A stretch of 25,466 nt of DNA from Pelagophyceae sp. CCMP2097 (taxonomy: Eukaryota > Sar > Pelagophyceae): assembly GCA_026770575.1 (NCBI GenBank), contig MU657334.1, positions 45,896-71,361 on the forward strand. The letters run 5' to 3'. The notes below the pieces were generated by a model. That model had not been told where the DNA came from, ran no database searches, and was given only the letters and a program-made list of their open reading frames with translations. Positions within the stretch are counted from its first letter, which is position 1. Each line of letters opens with the position of its first letter. Shown in pieces: positions 1-8,554 of this stretch. A program made the position numbers and the translations under genes.

Positions 1-700
1 TTAGTTAAATAATTTCAATTATTTACGTGGGCATTGCAATGGGATTTGGCTGTATCCTTCGGGTCCTCCGTGTGCCTCCGGCGCGCTCTTGTAATTAGGC
101 AGTATTTTGGAGAAACACTCACGACTAAGGATTTCCCGTAGGATTAGATATATTTTTTCGACATTTGAAGTGTTTCCAAGAGGGGGATCTTTCCGACGAC
201 AATTGAAGTGAATATGACGATAGACGGCCGACATGGGCCGCTCTGGAGCCTCAAACCAAGGCATCAGAATTTTAACTCGGGGGTTAATCCGTCATCAGGG
301 GACTTTAAGGGAGATTCCGACGACATTTGCGGCTTTTGCGGCTTTTGCGGCCGGCTTCTCCGACGACTTTTGTGGTGAAATTTTCGACATCGCGACGACA
401 TTGGCAAACGACATTTGAGAGGATTTGAAACGATACTACGGGAAATCCTTACTCATGACGAAGTGGCGTACAGCTAGGCGCCGGCACTAGGCACGACATG
501 ACCCCAAAACGTGATACACGGCGCGTGCGCCGGCAGACCGCGTCCCCGGGGTCCGACGCAGTGGCCCGAAAGGCTTCGAGCGCTTCCGCGGATCCGACGT
601 CGCGCCCCGAGGCTCCAGAGGCTCCCACGGGGCTGGGGTCGACGGAGCGGAGAGGCTCCCTCTCGAAGTTGCGGCCGCCGCGCGACCGTTCCACACAATC
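1..700. other. Non-coding, lower-GC leader region with short repeats
   Basis: I see no convincing gene here. Bases 1-450 are clearly less GC-rich than the following gene and contain recurrent short motifs: GACGACATTTG-like strings (around 160, 195, 318, 403) and a triple TTTTGCGGC repeat at about 328-350. The string TTCCGACGACATTTG recurs at about 16743 inside the inverted-repeat element, and TTAGTTAAATAATT at the very start recurs at about 15776, so the left edge may lie in the same dispersed-repeat DNA as the middle of the window. Bases 450-700 are GC-rich and could hold a 3' exon or the 3' UTR of the next gene on the minus strand, but no protein family is recognisable there. Confidence 0.5.
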
Positions 701-3700
701 TTACTTACTCGTCTGCCTCGCGGCTTCGCTCCACGGCGCCGCCTCGGGGCGATTCTGCCACGCCCCGACGCCGCGCCGGAGCTGCAAGAGGGCGTCGTCG
801 CGCGCCGGACCGCCGCGGGGCGCGTCTGCCGCGCGCGTCGGGCCGTCGGCCGCGTCCGCGGCGGGCCGCCCGAGGAGCGCGAAGAGATGCGCCTCCAAGA
901 CCGCCGAGGCGCCGCCGCAGTTGCCGCAGCCGCAGTCGCCGCCTCCACATTCGCCAAAGTCGACGACCGCGACGAGGCGGCCGCAGGACAAATGCTCGGC
1001 GGCGGCGGCGAGCGCCGCCAGCGCAAAGGCGTTTTCCACCGCGGGCCCGTCGCCCGCGGCGCTGGCTGTTGGGGCGCCGGAGACGACGGCGATGACGAGG
1101 TCGGGTCCGAACGTTTCCAGCCGCGCCAGCAAGCGCGGCACCGCGGCGCGCACAAACGCCGACGGCGCGGCCGCGTCCGGGGCACGCGCCCCTGACGCGT
1201 CGGCGGCGGCGCGGTCCCCCGCGGCGCGCAGCGAGACGTAGAGCGCGCGCGGGTCGCGCGCAAGAGCGTCGCAGTCGCCGCGGCCGTCGACGTCGACGAC
1301 GGCGACGCGCAGGAGGCCGACGTGCGCCGCGTACCGCGCGCCCAGTGCAGCCGCCGCCGCCGCACCGCGCGAGCCGCCGGCCGCCCCCGAGCAGTTGGGC
1401 AGGGGCCGGACGGCGCAGAGGGCGTTGTAAGCCTCACCGCTCACCACAGCGTCGACGGCCGCGACCACGCCCGCCGCTGCAAGCGCCACGTCGTCGCTGA
1501 AGCGGCCGCCGAGGAGCGCGGCGGCGGCGTCGACGTGCGCGTCCACGACGTCGATGTACCACGCGAGGCCCGCGCTGCCCGTCGATCGTGGTGGGAGCCG
1601 GTCGCAGGGCGGCGCGCCGCGTCCGGCCGGCGGCCCTCGCGCGGCGTCGACGGTCATCGTTGGCGCCCGGCGCCCGGGGGCCCAGCGGTACGCGAGGCCG
1701 GCGGCGCCGTCGTCCAAGACCTCGACGCGGCCGCAGGATGCGCCGTGATACACCTCGCTCCGCAAAGCGCGCCACGCCGCGCGCGCGGCGCCGACGCGCC
1801 CGCCGGCAAACGCGCCGCCCGCCGCGCCTCCTCGGAGCCTCGCGTCTCCTCGGAGCGTTGCCACGTCCTCTCGAGACGTGGCCTCGTCCTCTCGAAACAT
1901 GGCCTCGAGCTTGGCGTCGATAGCGTCGACGATGTGGAGCACGGCGCGGCGCTCGGCGCGGGCCTCCCGGCCGCCGCCGTTTGCGCCGTCGCCGCCGCAG
2001 GCCCCGAGGGCGGCGTCGGCGCGGAGCGCGGCGGCCCCGAGCGCGAGCGCCTCGACGCCGCCCAGCAGCGTCGCCGCCTCGGCGGCGGCGCAGCGGCCGA
2101 GGAACGCCGCGGCGCGCGGCGGCGCCGCGGGTCGCCCGGCGCCGCCGCCGCGGCGCGCCGCGAGGTACGCCCAGAGCTCGATTGGCACGTGACTCCGCGC
2201 GCGGCCCGCCAGCACCGCGTCGCGCGCGCGCGCCGCATCGTGCGCGAGCACCTTGAGGGCGTCGTGCCCACCGCTGCCCGCGCCCGACGGCGGAAAGAGG
2301 CCGACGTTGCGGCCGCGCGCGGCCTCAGCCGGCGGACGGAGCTTTCTCGTGTCCGCGTCCGCCTCGCAGTGCGGCGCGGCCTCGACGCCAGCCGGTCCCT
2401 CGGTCGCGCGGCGCTGATCGTCGGGCCGCGCCGGGCGTCTGGTACACTGCGCGGGCGACATTGGCGGCGGCTTAGGCGGCGGTGGCAGAAGGCCGTCGAA
2501 GAGGGACGGCGCCGGCGCGTCGCTCCGCGGCGGCAGGCCCGGCCGCGGCGCGGCGGCGGCCCGCGGCGGCGAGTCATCGTCCTCAACTCGCACCGGCCGC
2601 GCCGCGGAACCGTCGCCCAGCGCGTTGGGCGCCGGGAGCCACGCCGGCGGCGGCCGCGGCGCGGGCGGGAGTTGGAAAGGCGACGAGATGCCGGCGGCGA
2701 ACGGCGAGCTGCCGAACAGCGAGCTGCCGCATGCGAACGGCGCGCCGTCGGGATCGCCCGGCGCGGTGCATCTCGGAGCATCCGGCTCGGGCGGGGGCGG
2801 GCGGAGGCACGGCCTCTTCCACGCTGTCGAGTCGTCTCCGCGCGCTATCGAGTCGTCTCCGCGGGGAGCATGCTCGAGCCGAGCCGTCGAGTCGTCTCCG
2901 CGGGGAGCGCGCTCATCTCCGCGGGAAGCGCGCTCGTCTCCGCGGGAAGCGCGCTCGTCTCCGCGGGGAGCGCGCTCGTCAAAGGGCGCGTATTCAAAGG
3001 GCACACTGGCGCCAGCGCCGCGCGCGTATTCAGAGGCCGCGCCGCCACCGCGCTGCGCGCTCGGCGGCACGCCGGCGCCGGCGCCGCGCGCGTCGTCGCG
3101 ACTCGTGGCCATGTTTGCGGTGCCGCCGTGGGACGTCGGTGCAGGCCGACGCTCGCTCGCGGGCGTCTGCGGCGGTCGGATCGGCGCGCCCATGCTCCTC
3201 GGCGGCGCCCACTGCGCGTCGCTCTCGCGGGTCCACCGCGCCTTGGACTCTGGCGGCGGCGGCGGCGCCGAGCGCACGGCGGACGAGGTCGCCGCGTCGA
3301 CGCCGCCGGTCCTCTGACTCACCGCCGGTGCCGCGGGCTTGGTCAGCGAGAGCCACGGGGCCGCCGCGTCCCCCGGAGCCGCGGCGCGGGGCGGCGGCGG
3401 CGCCGAGCGCACGGCGGCGGCGGTGGCGGTCGCCGCGTCGAAGCCGCCGGTCCACCGACTCACCGCCGCCGCCGCGGGTTTGGTCGGGAGCCACGGGGCC
3501 GCCGCGTCGCCCGGGTTTGCGGCGCGGGGCGGCGGCGGTCGCCGCGGCTCGGCGGCGGCCACGTCGCTCGCGAAAAGGGCCGCGTCGCTTTCGAAAAGCT
3601 GTGGCGTGGCGAAAAGATGCGGCGCGGCGGGCCTGCGCGCTTCGTCCGCGGCGGCGGCGTCGAGGGCGCGCTTCCGTGAGGCGTGCGCAGCCCGGGCCTC

Positions 3701-4120
3701 GGCGTCTGCACGGTCGAGCCTCTTTTGCGCCGTCACGGCGACCTTGGCCACCGCAACGTCCTCGCAGAACCCTTCGTAGAGCCTGCCGCGCGAGGCCACG
3801 GGCGCGGCTTGCGTGGACGTTTCTCGCGCGACGCGGAGGGCGAGGACGCGATGGGAGACGAGGGCGTCGACGTCGATGTCGGCGCCGCCGCTGATTAAGG
3901 CCGGCCAGTCTAGATTGAGCACTTCGCTATCATAAGCACCAACCTCCAAATGCGCCGGCGAGAGGAGCAGCGTCCGCGCCGCGCCGCGGCCGCCGCCCGC
4001 GACCGCCACGGCGAAGCGCGATCGCCTCTCCGCCAGAGTGTGCGGGCCGAACTGCCTCGCCGCAAAGTTCTTGAGCGCCCGAGCGATGCGCATTGCGTCT
4101 GCAAAGCGCTGCGCAGTCAT
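701..4120 (-). CDS. Large protein with repeat-rich middle and degenerate histone-deacetylase-like C-terminal domain
   Basis: An uninterrupted reading frame of 1139 codons, taken from the ATG at 4120 (context GGCCATGACT); the frame is open to 4174 but with only a GTG there. Residues about 1-170 form a non-repetitive N-terminal region, not recognised. About 190-300 hold two roughly 43-residue Pro/Ala-rich repeats ending in AVRSAPPPP. About 375-430 hold a heptad repeat of the type DERASRG. The last 250 residues follow the order of class II histone deacetylases: AAGVVAAVDAV, YNALCAVRPLPN (about 900; family RPPGHHA), VAVVDVDGRGD (about 940; family DWDVHHGNG), RALYVSLR, FGPDLVIAVVSG (about 1004; family FxPDLVLVSAGFDAH) and GRLVAVVDFGE (about 1054; family EGGY). 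The catalytic His pair, the zinc His, the second zinc Asp and the catalytic Tyr are all missing, so deacetylase activity is unlikely. The fold assignment is inference from motif order. The last codons contain GTAAGT (703-708), a perfect 5' splice site, so a further 3' exon is possible. Confidence 0.7.
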   Translation of the reverse strand: MTAQRFADAMRIARALKNFAARQFGPHTLAERRSRFAVAVAGGGRGAARTLLLSPAHLEVGAYDSEVLNLDWPALISGGADIDVDALVSHRVLALRVARETSTQAAPVASRGRLYEGFCEDVAVAKVAVTAQKRLDRADAEARAAHASRKRALDAAAADEARRPAAPHLFATPQLFESDAALFASDVAAAEPRRPPPPRAANPGDAAAPWLPTKPAAAAVSRWTGGFDAATATAAAVRSAPPPPRAAAPGDAAAPWLSLTKPAAPAVSQRTGGVDAATSSAVRSAPPPPPESKARWTRESDAQWAPPRSMGAPIRPPQTPASERRPAPTSHGGTANMATSRDDARGAGAGVPPSAQRGGGAASEYARGAGASVPFEYAPFDERAPRGDERASRGDERASRGDERAPRGDDSTARLEHAPRGDDSIARGDDSTAWKRPCLRPPPPEPDAPRCTAPGDPDGAPFACGSSLFGSSPFAAGISSPFQLPPAPRPPPAWLPAPNALGDGSAARPVRVEDDDSPPRAAAAPRPGLPPRSDAPAPSLFDGLLPPPPKPPPMSPAQCTRRPARPDDQRRATEGPAGVEAAPHCEADADTRKLRPPAEAARGRNVGLFPPSGAGSGGHDALKVLAHDAARARDAVLAGRARSHVPIELWAYLAARRGGGAGRPAAPPRAAAFLGRCAAAEAATLLGGVEALALGAAALRADAALGACGGDGANGGGREARAERRAVLHIVDAIDAKLEAMFREDEATSREDVATLRGDARLRGGAAGGAFAGGRVGAARAAWRALRSEVYHGASCGRVEVLDDGAAGLAYRWAPGRRAPTMTVDAARGPPAGRGAPPCDRLPPRSTGSAGLAWYIDVVDAHVDAAAALLGGRFSDDVALAAAGVVAAVDAVVSGEAYNALCAVRPLPNCSGAAGGSRGAAAAAALGARYAAHVGLLRVAVVDVDGRGDCDALARDPRALYVSLRAAGDRAAADASGARAPDAAAPSAFVRAAVPRLLARLETFGPDLVIAVVSGAPTASAAGDGPAVENAFALAALAAAAEHLSCGRLVAVVDFGECGGGDCGCGNCGGASAVLEAHLFALLGRPAADAADGPTRAADAPRGGPARDDALLQLRRGVGAWQNRPEAAPWSEAARQTSK
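2826..2990. repeat. 21-bp coding tandem repeat
   Basis: A 21-bp unit (plus strand GCGCTCGTCTCCGCGGGAAGC and variants) is repeated several times without breaking frame. It encodes heptads of the DERASRG type in the HDAC-like protein. The copies vary at one or two positions. Upstream relatives of the unit (TCGAGTCGTCTCCGCGGGGA) extend the array to the left. Confidence 0.8.
3310..3545. repeat. Roughly 130-bp imperfect tandem duplication in the coding region
   Basis: Two adjacent copies of about 130 bp share blocks such as GAGCCACGGGGCCGCCGCGTC and GGCGCGGGGCGGCGGCGG (each seen near 3350-3400 and 3488-3540). On the minus strand they encode two Pro/Ala-rich units (GDAAAPWL, TGG, DAAT, AVRSAPPPP) in the middle of the HDAC-like protein. 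The duplication keeps the reading frame. Confidence 0.65.
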
Positions 4121-4576
4121 GGCCGATAGGGCGTCGGCCGTCGGCGGCGGCGCGCGGTGGCCCGCCCGCGGCACGGGCGAGTCCTCGCTCGGCCGCCGCC
4201 GCGAAGCGCGGCGGTCCGACGCCTCGTCGTTAGCGCCGGGCTTTTCCGCGCGCCGGGCGCCGGGCGCCGGCGCGTTTCCGTTTGCGGGCGCGCGGGGCCG
4301 GAAGCTCGCGTGGAACCTCGCGGCCCAGGCGTGGGCGGTCGGTGGCGCGTCTCGGAAGAGGGGCCGGAGCGAGGCGTGGCGCGCGGCGACCGTCTCGAGC
4401 TCAAAGGCTTGTGAGGCGCCGTCCGTCGCGAGGAGCCTGCGTTTCTCTTTTCACAGCGGGGCGCAGACGCAGCGGCGACGCACTCTGACCACCATGGCCG
4501 GAGGAAGACGACCCCAACGGAGTCGAACTTTGGACGCCATTTCGCGAGTTTGGCAGGATAGTACCTAGGCGCGCCA
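4121..4576. other. Upstream region of the HDAC-like gene, no gene seen
   Basis: Open frames here are short and Arg/Pro-rich in the way of antisense shadows. It probably holds the 5' UTR and promoter of the minus-strand gene starting at 4120. No clear TATA box or other motif is visible. Confidence 0.4.
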
Positions 4577-4957
4577 TCAGAGGCCCAGCACGATGGCCCG
4601 CGGAGCATTCGAGTAGACGCACTGCTGGTACTCGTCGAGGGAGACGATTCGGGCTGGCCACCACTGCTCAGCCCTGACCTGGTGGCGCTCGCGGAGCAGC
4701 TCCTCTGCGACGAGCGACCTCGCGAGGACGAGGCCGTCTCGCGGCCAGCCGCTCAGGAGCGGCGCGTCATCGCCGCCCGCGCATGCCAGCGGCGCGCCGG
4801 CGCCGAGGGCGCAGCTCCGGACGTCGGCCCATGCGGCCGCGCGGCGCTGCATGTGCACAAACGTCGGCAGCAGCAACTCGACGGCCGGCTCGTCCCACGC
4901 GGCCGGGCGGCGCTGGCACGCCTCGACGGCCGGCTCCTCGACCGCCGTCGGCCACAT
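4577..4957 (-). CDS. Hypothetical small protein, doubtful
   Basis: A 126-residue frame from the ATG at 4957 to the stop at 4577. The composition is more protein-like than that of surrounding shadow frames (a mix of Ala, Val, Glu, Leu and Trp, for example LARSLVAEELLRERHQ, and the C-terminus SNAPRAIVLGL). Two short related segments with the string EPAVE occur near the N-terminus. The frame stays open upstream to about 5017, where CTGTTTTCGAAAG could be a 3' splice site, so an upstream exon is possible. No family is recognised, and no signal peptide or membrane segment is visible. It lies between two minus-strand genes. It may equally be a chance frame in GC-rich DNA. Confidence 0.27.
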   Translation of the reverse strand: MWPTAVEEPAVEACQRRPAAWDEPAVELLLPTFVHMQRRAAAWADVRSCALGAGAPLACAGGDDAPLLSGWPRDGLVLARSLVAEELLRERHQVRAEQWWPARIVSLDEYQQCVYSNAPRAIVLGL

Positions 4958-5149
4958 CCGAGCCGGGCCCGCCCACGCCGCCCCGCCGGAGACGCTTTCG
5001 AAAACAGGTATACTCAAAGGCTTTGATCAAGTCTTGAGGATCCCTACAAGATTCGCAAACATCCCTGGAAGCTCCAAAGGCGGCCCCGGGGCACCCGTCG
5101 GCGGCGACGGAGCGCCGCGCTTGCGCGGAGAACTCAATCGTCGTAATCA

Positions 5150-6267
5150 TTATTTCTCGGCAGAGCGCCGCGCCTCGTCGTTTGAATTTCCCCTCGTCTT
5201 TTCCACACGGCCGGGAGCATCGGGCTCGCCGCCGCCGCCGCCGCCGCCGTCGTCGTCTCGGCGGCTCTTGTGCTTTTTCTTGTGGCTCCGATGCCTGTCC
5301 TTCTCGCGCCCGCGCGAGTCGTCGTCGTCGTCGTGGCTCCGTTTCCGTCTTCTGGACTTTTGGCGCCGCCCATTTCGCTCGTCGTCGGACCCGCTTTCGC
5401 GCCGTCGTCCTTCGTCGCGCCTCCCGTGGGGCGCCGGACCAGCCCGCGGCGGCGGCTTGAACGAGAGCTTGAGCGGGCGGTCGAGGGCGCGGATCAAGTC
5501 CAGCGACGCCGCCTAGGACGCGCTGGGCAAATGGCACGAATTCGGCTCGAAAAAGGCACGAAAACGGCTCGAGGACGCGGCTACAAACGTATTCGATGGC
5601 CTTGCATTTGACCCCAGCGATGCGCGAGAGGACCATGCCCGCTGCCAGGCTCCGATGGAACGAGGCGTCCGCCGACGCCTTGAGGCCGCGCACCTAGGAA
5701 GTCTCGGCACACATTCACAAAACGAATAGGGACGCACGACGGGCCGACCGCACGGCGACTTTTCGAAAAGGATGCCGCTCTCGCGAGAATCCGTAAGCAA
5801 GATCTCGACGCGGCCGCCGGGCGGCGAGTGGCCGCGGGCCTCGGGCCACGGCGGCGCCGGCCCGTTTTGGTCGCGGCGGCGCAGGCCGGGCTCCGCCTCG
5901 AGCAGCCGCTGGTTGTGGCTCTCGGTGCTCCGCAGCGTCGCGCCCAGGAACCGTCTGCGAGGGACTCTTCGACCCCGCGGCGTCTTGCGCGACGGCGCCC
6001 GACGCAACTTGGGAAATGGCGTCCCTTCCTTGAGACGGGCTCTATCCAAGTCGCGAAATCCCGGGCTCACCCGTTGTGCACCATGACGCGTCCGGCCGCA
6101 GCCGCGGTTTGTGCGGCGTCGCACGGCGGCTGCCGCGCCTCGGCGCGGCGCGCGCCCTCGTGGGAGAGGAGCCGCGCGGCAGCTTCCTCAAGCTCGTCAC
6201 CGATGCAGCGCGGTTTCTGGGCCGCCGCCGCCGCCGCCGCCGCCGCGAAGCGCCTCGGCGGCGCCAT
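5150..6267 (-). CDS. PDZ-domain protein with charged Arg/Lys/Asp-rich tail (four exons)
   Basis: Proposed join on the minus strand: 6267-6071, 6041-5738, 5693-5589, 5512-5150 (322 residues). Every junction is GT-AG and the phases agree. The first intron would be only 29 nt, which makes that junction the weakest. The N-terminus starts after an Ala run and includes GDELEEAAARLLSHE; the next segment is basic (RRRFLGATLRSTESHN). The PDZ-like domain spans three exons, about residues 140-222: RVEILL, GILFEKS, GRPVVRGLKASA, LAAGMVLSRIAGVKCKAIEY, LIRALDRPLKLSF. This order (GL-F loop, V-V-x-G-x-A, G-x-x-L-x-x-I-x-G, RPLxLxF) fits the many stramenopile PDZ proteins. PDZ domains bind C-terminal peptides. 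The last 100 residues are rich in Arg, Lys, Asp and Ser with an SR-like flavour and probable nuclear-localisation clusters. It is divergent from the glycosyltransferase at 6476. The target is unknown. Confidence 0.62.
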
Positions 6268-6475
6268 CCGAAAGCGGCCGGCAGGGAAACGGACCGACCC
6301 GTCGGGCCCGTGCGAGACTCGAGGCGAGCAACAACTTTAAGTCTCGAGCACCGTGACTGCAGCACGAAATCGCCAAAGTGGTCGGCAGTTATTTTCATGA
6401 AAACTTACAAAGCTCGAAAACATAATTTTGAAATACTGAAAGCGCCAAAGATTTGGTCGACGCAAAAACATCGCT
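6268..6475. promoter_or_regulatory. Shared 5' region of the PDZ and glycosyltransferase genes
   Basis: Only 208 bp separate the two divergent start codons, so both promoters must lie here or overlap the 5' UTRs. Bases about 6390-6450 are AT-richer than the genes. No individual element can be named with confidence. Confidence 0.4.
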
Positions 6476-8289
6476 ATGCGACGGCACTGTCTGCGCAGCG
6501 CCGCGGTGGCGCTGGCCCTAGCGTTCGCGGTGGCGTCAAAGCTGGCGCACGGCGAGCACGCGGCGCCGCGCAAGAGCTCAAAGGCAGCGGCCAAGACGGC
6601 CGAGACCGGGGCTTCAAAGGCTTCAAAGGCCGCCCGGCGCGCCGACGGCGGCGCCGAGGCTTCGGCGCGTTTGGCGCTCTTCGGCGTGCGCGTGGACGAC
6701 CTCGTGGATTCTAGCCACGCGGAGCTGCGGCGGCGGCTGAGCGGGTACGTGTCGCTGCACAAGCGCGAGGTGGCCAAGGGCCGCCGCGGCCGCTTCGTCG
6801 TGGCAGAGGGCGACCACCACGGCCTCGGGAACCGCGTGAACAGCATCATCGCCGCGTTTGCGCTGGCGCTGCAGACTTCAAGGGCGCTGTTGATCCACTG
6901 GCCGCGCTACGAAGATAAAGAGAAATGCCACGAGTCCGAACATACCAATGCTGGACGCACCGACGCAGACTGCGACCCGGCCGGAATCGACGACCTCTTC
7001 ACGCCGCCCGAAGGTGCGTCGTTCGAATAAAGCCGCGCAAAGCCATTCGGTATAGCCGCGAGCCGCCTTATAGGCGTCGACTGGGGTTTGCCAAAGGACC
7101 TTTCGGGCGCGTGCGGCAACAAGTGGGCCAGGCAGGCCTACAGCGTCGACTGGTCCCTGGACCGCAAGTCGCGCAAGAACATCTCGAACGCGGACCAGGT
7201 CGAGGAACTTGCACAGCTCCGGGACTCCGCGCACTGGGCGCGGTACAAAAATTCGACGACGGTCCTCTGCGTCCTCGCCGACCGCGCGCTCTCCGCCGCC
7301 GTGCGTCCCCTGGATTAGGCCGGAGCGCCGCATTCGAGGCTATTCGATGCCGCCGTCGAGTCTCGTATATGCCGCCGTCGAGTCTCGTGAATTAGGTCAC
7401 CTGCGAGTCGGACGGCGTCTTCCCCGCCGACGCCTGGCTCTCGCACGGCATCCTGTGAGTCTGTCTCCTTTGCTTTAGCGTTTCCGAGGCGGCATCTAGG
7501 CAGCGCTACCTGCTGCGGCCGCGGGAGAAAACGCAGAGCCGGATCCAAAAGGCCCTCAAACAACCCTGCGACGTCGGCGTCCACCTCCGCAAGAAGCTCG
7601 ACGAGGGTGAGAAAGTTTGGGCCTTTGGCGGCCTTATGCAATCGCAAAGGCAGGCTAACCCTTGCACCGGCTTGAAAGGGACGATTCCACGCAGGTATGC
7701 CCTTCCACCACCTCGAACGGGATCTCGACGACGCTATGCAACTCGCCAAGACTTTTGCGGACAAGCTCGGCAGGCAGGTCGGCATCTTCATCGCCACCGA
7801 CGCCTACTCCGACAGCACTGCCCCGCGCCCGCCGAAAGGTCCGGGCCGTCGAAGAGCCGACTGCGCCCCGTAGGCGCGGCGAAGAAGCTCCTCGGTCAGC
7901 CTTTGCGCGCTAAGGGCGCCCGCTCCCGTGAAAGACGCGCGCTTACGCAGGCCGCGCCGAGGCCTTTGGGGCCAGAGTGCTCTCCCTCGACATGGTACGC
8001 CCCCATCTCTCGACGACGACGTTTTCGCCCCCGGTCGCCGATCGCCGCGCACCACGCGGCGCTTTGCAGGAGACGCAGACGGTGACTCGGAGTACCATCG
8101 CGGGCTGGATCGACGCGACGGTGCGCCCCGGCGCCCGGCGCCGCCCCCGGCCCCGGACTCTGGCGCTAGGCTGAGAATGAACTCCTCTCGCACTGTCACG
8201 AGCTGCTGCCGCGCCAAACCGGCGCCTCGACGTTCCACGACATCGCCCTCGCCAGGTCCGCTGCATTTCTCAAGAGAAAGGGCCTGTGA
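6476..8289 (+). CDS. Fucosyltransferase-like glycosyltransferase (eight exons)
   Basis: Proposed join: 6476-7013, 7074-7300, 7396-7454, 7500-7606, 7695-7838, 7951-7994, 8070-8120, 8170-8289 (429 residues). All seven introns are GT-AG, 45-112 nt, with consistent phase. The N-terminus is a short basic stretch plus a hydrophobic segment (LRSAAVALALAFAVAS), read as a signal peptide or signal anchor, so the enzyme should sit in the ER or Golgi. The catalytic domain starts with DHHGLGNRVNSIIAAFALAL, the G-x-GNR motif of fucosyltransferase-type GT-B enzymes. Later come RYLLRPREKT and DVGVHLRKK (family VGVHIR), VGIFIATDAYSD (family TD), FGARVLSLDM and a terminal TGASTFHDIALAR (family GSTF). Donor and acceptor are not shown by the sequence; GDP-fucose is inferred from the family. 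An intron at 7301-7395 contains a 22-bp tandem duplication. The gene ends 266 bp from the convergent kinase gene. Confidence 0.78.
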
Positions 8290-8554
8290 CTCTGTTCTTC
8301 TAGGCTCGTGTCGCGCTGGGGCGGGTCTGGTGCTTCTCGGGACCGAACGAACGCGAGCCGCGTCTTCCACGCGCCGGAGCAGCGCTGCGTGGACTTTGAC
8401 ACTGACGCGCGGCGCCAGAAAAGAGAGTCGACAAACTCCAATTCGACGACAATCCAAGCGGCCAACCACACTCGATGACCACGCCCCCCAAAAACTCGTA
8501 AGGATCCCTGGTCCGCAACATTCGAACCCGTGGACGGGAATGCTTTGAGTAACG

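Noticed and set aside
1322..3679. 785-codon open frame on the plus strand opposite the HDAC-like gene
   Set aside because: Its product is almost only Arg, Gly, Val, Ala and Pro without any motif, as expected for the antisense of a GC-rich coding frame. The minus frame carries recognisable motifs.
4117..4608. 163-codon minus-strand frame upstream of the HDAC-like gene
   Set aside because: Arg/Pro-rich low-complexity product that overlaps the start of the real frame; no motif.
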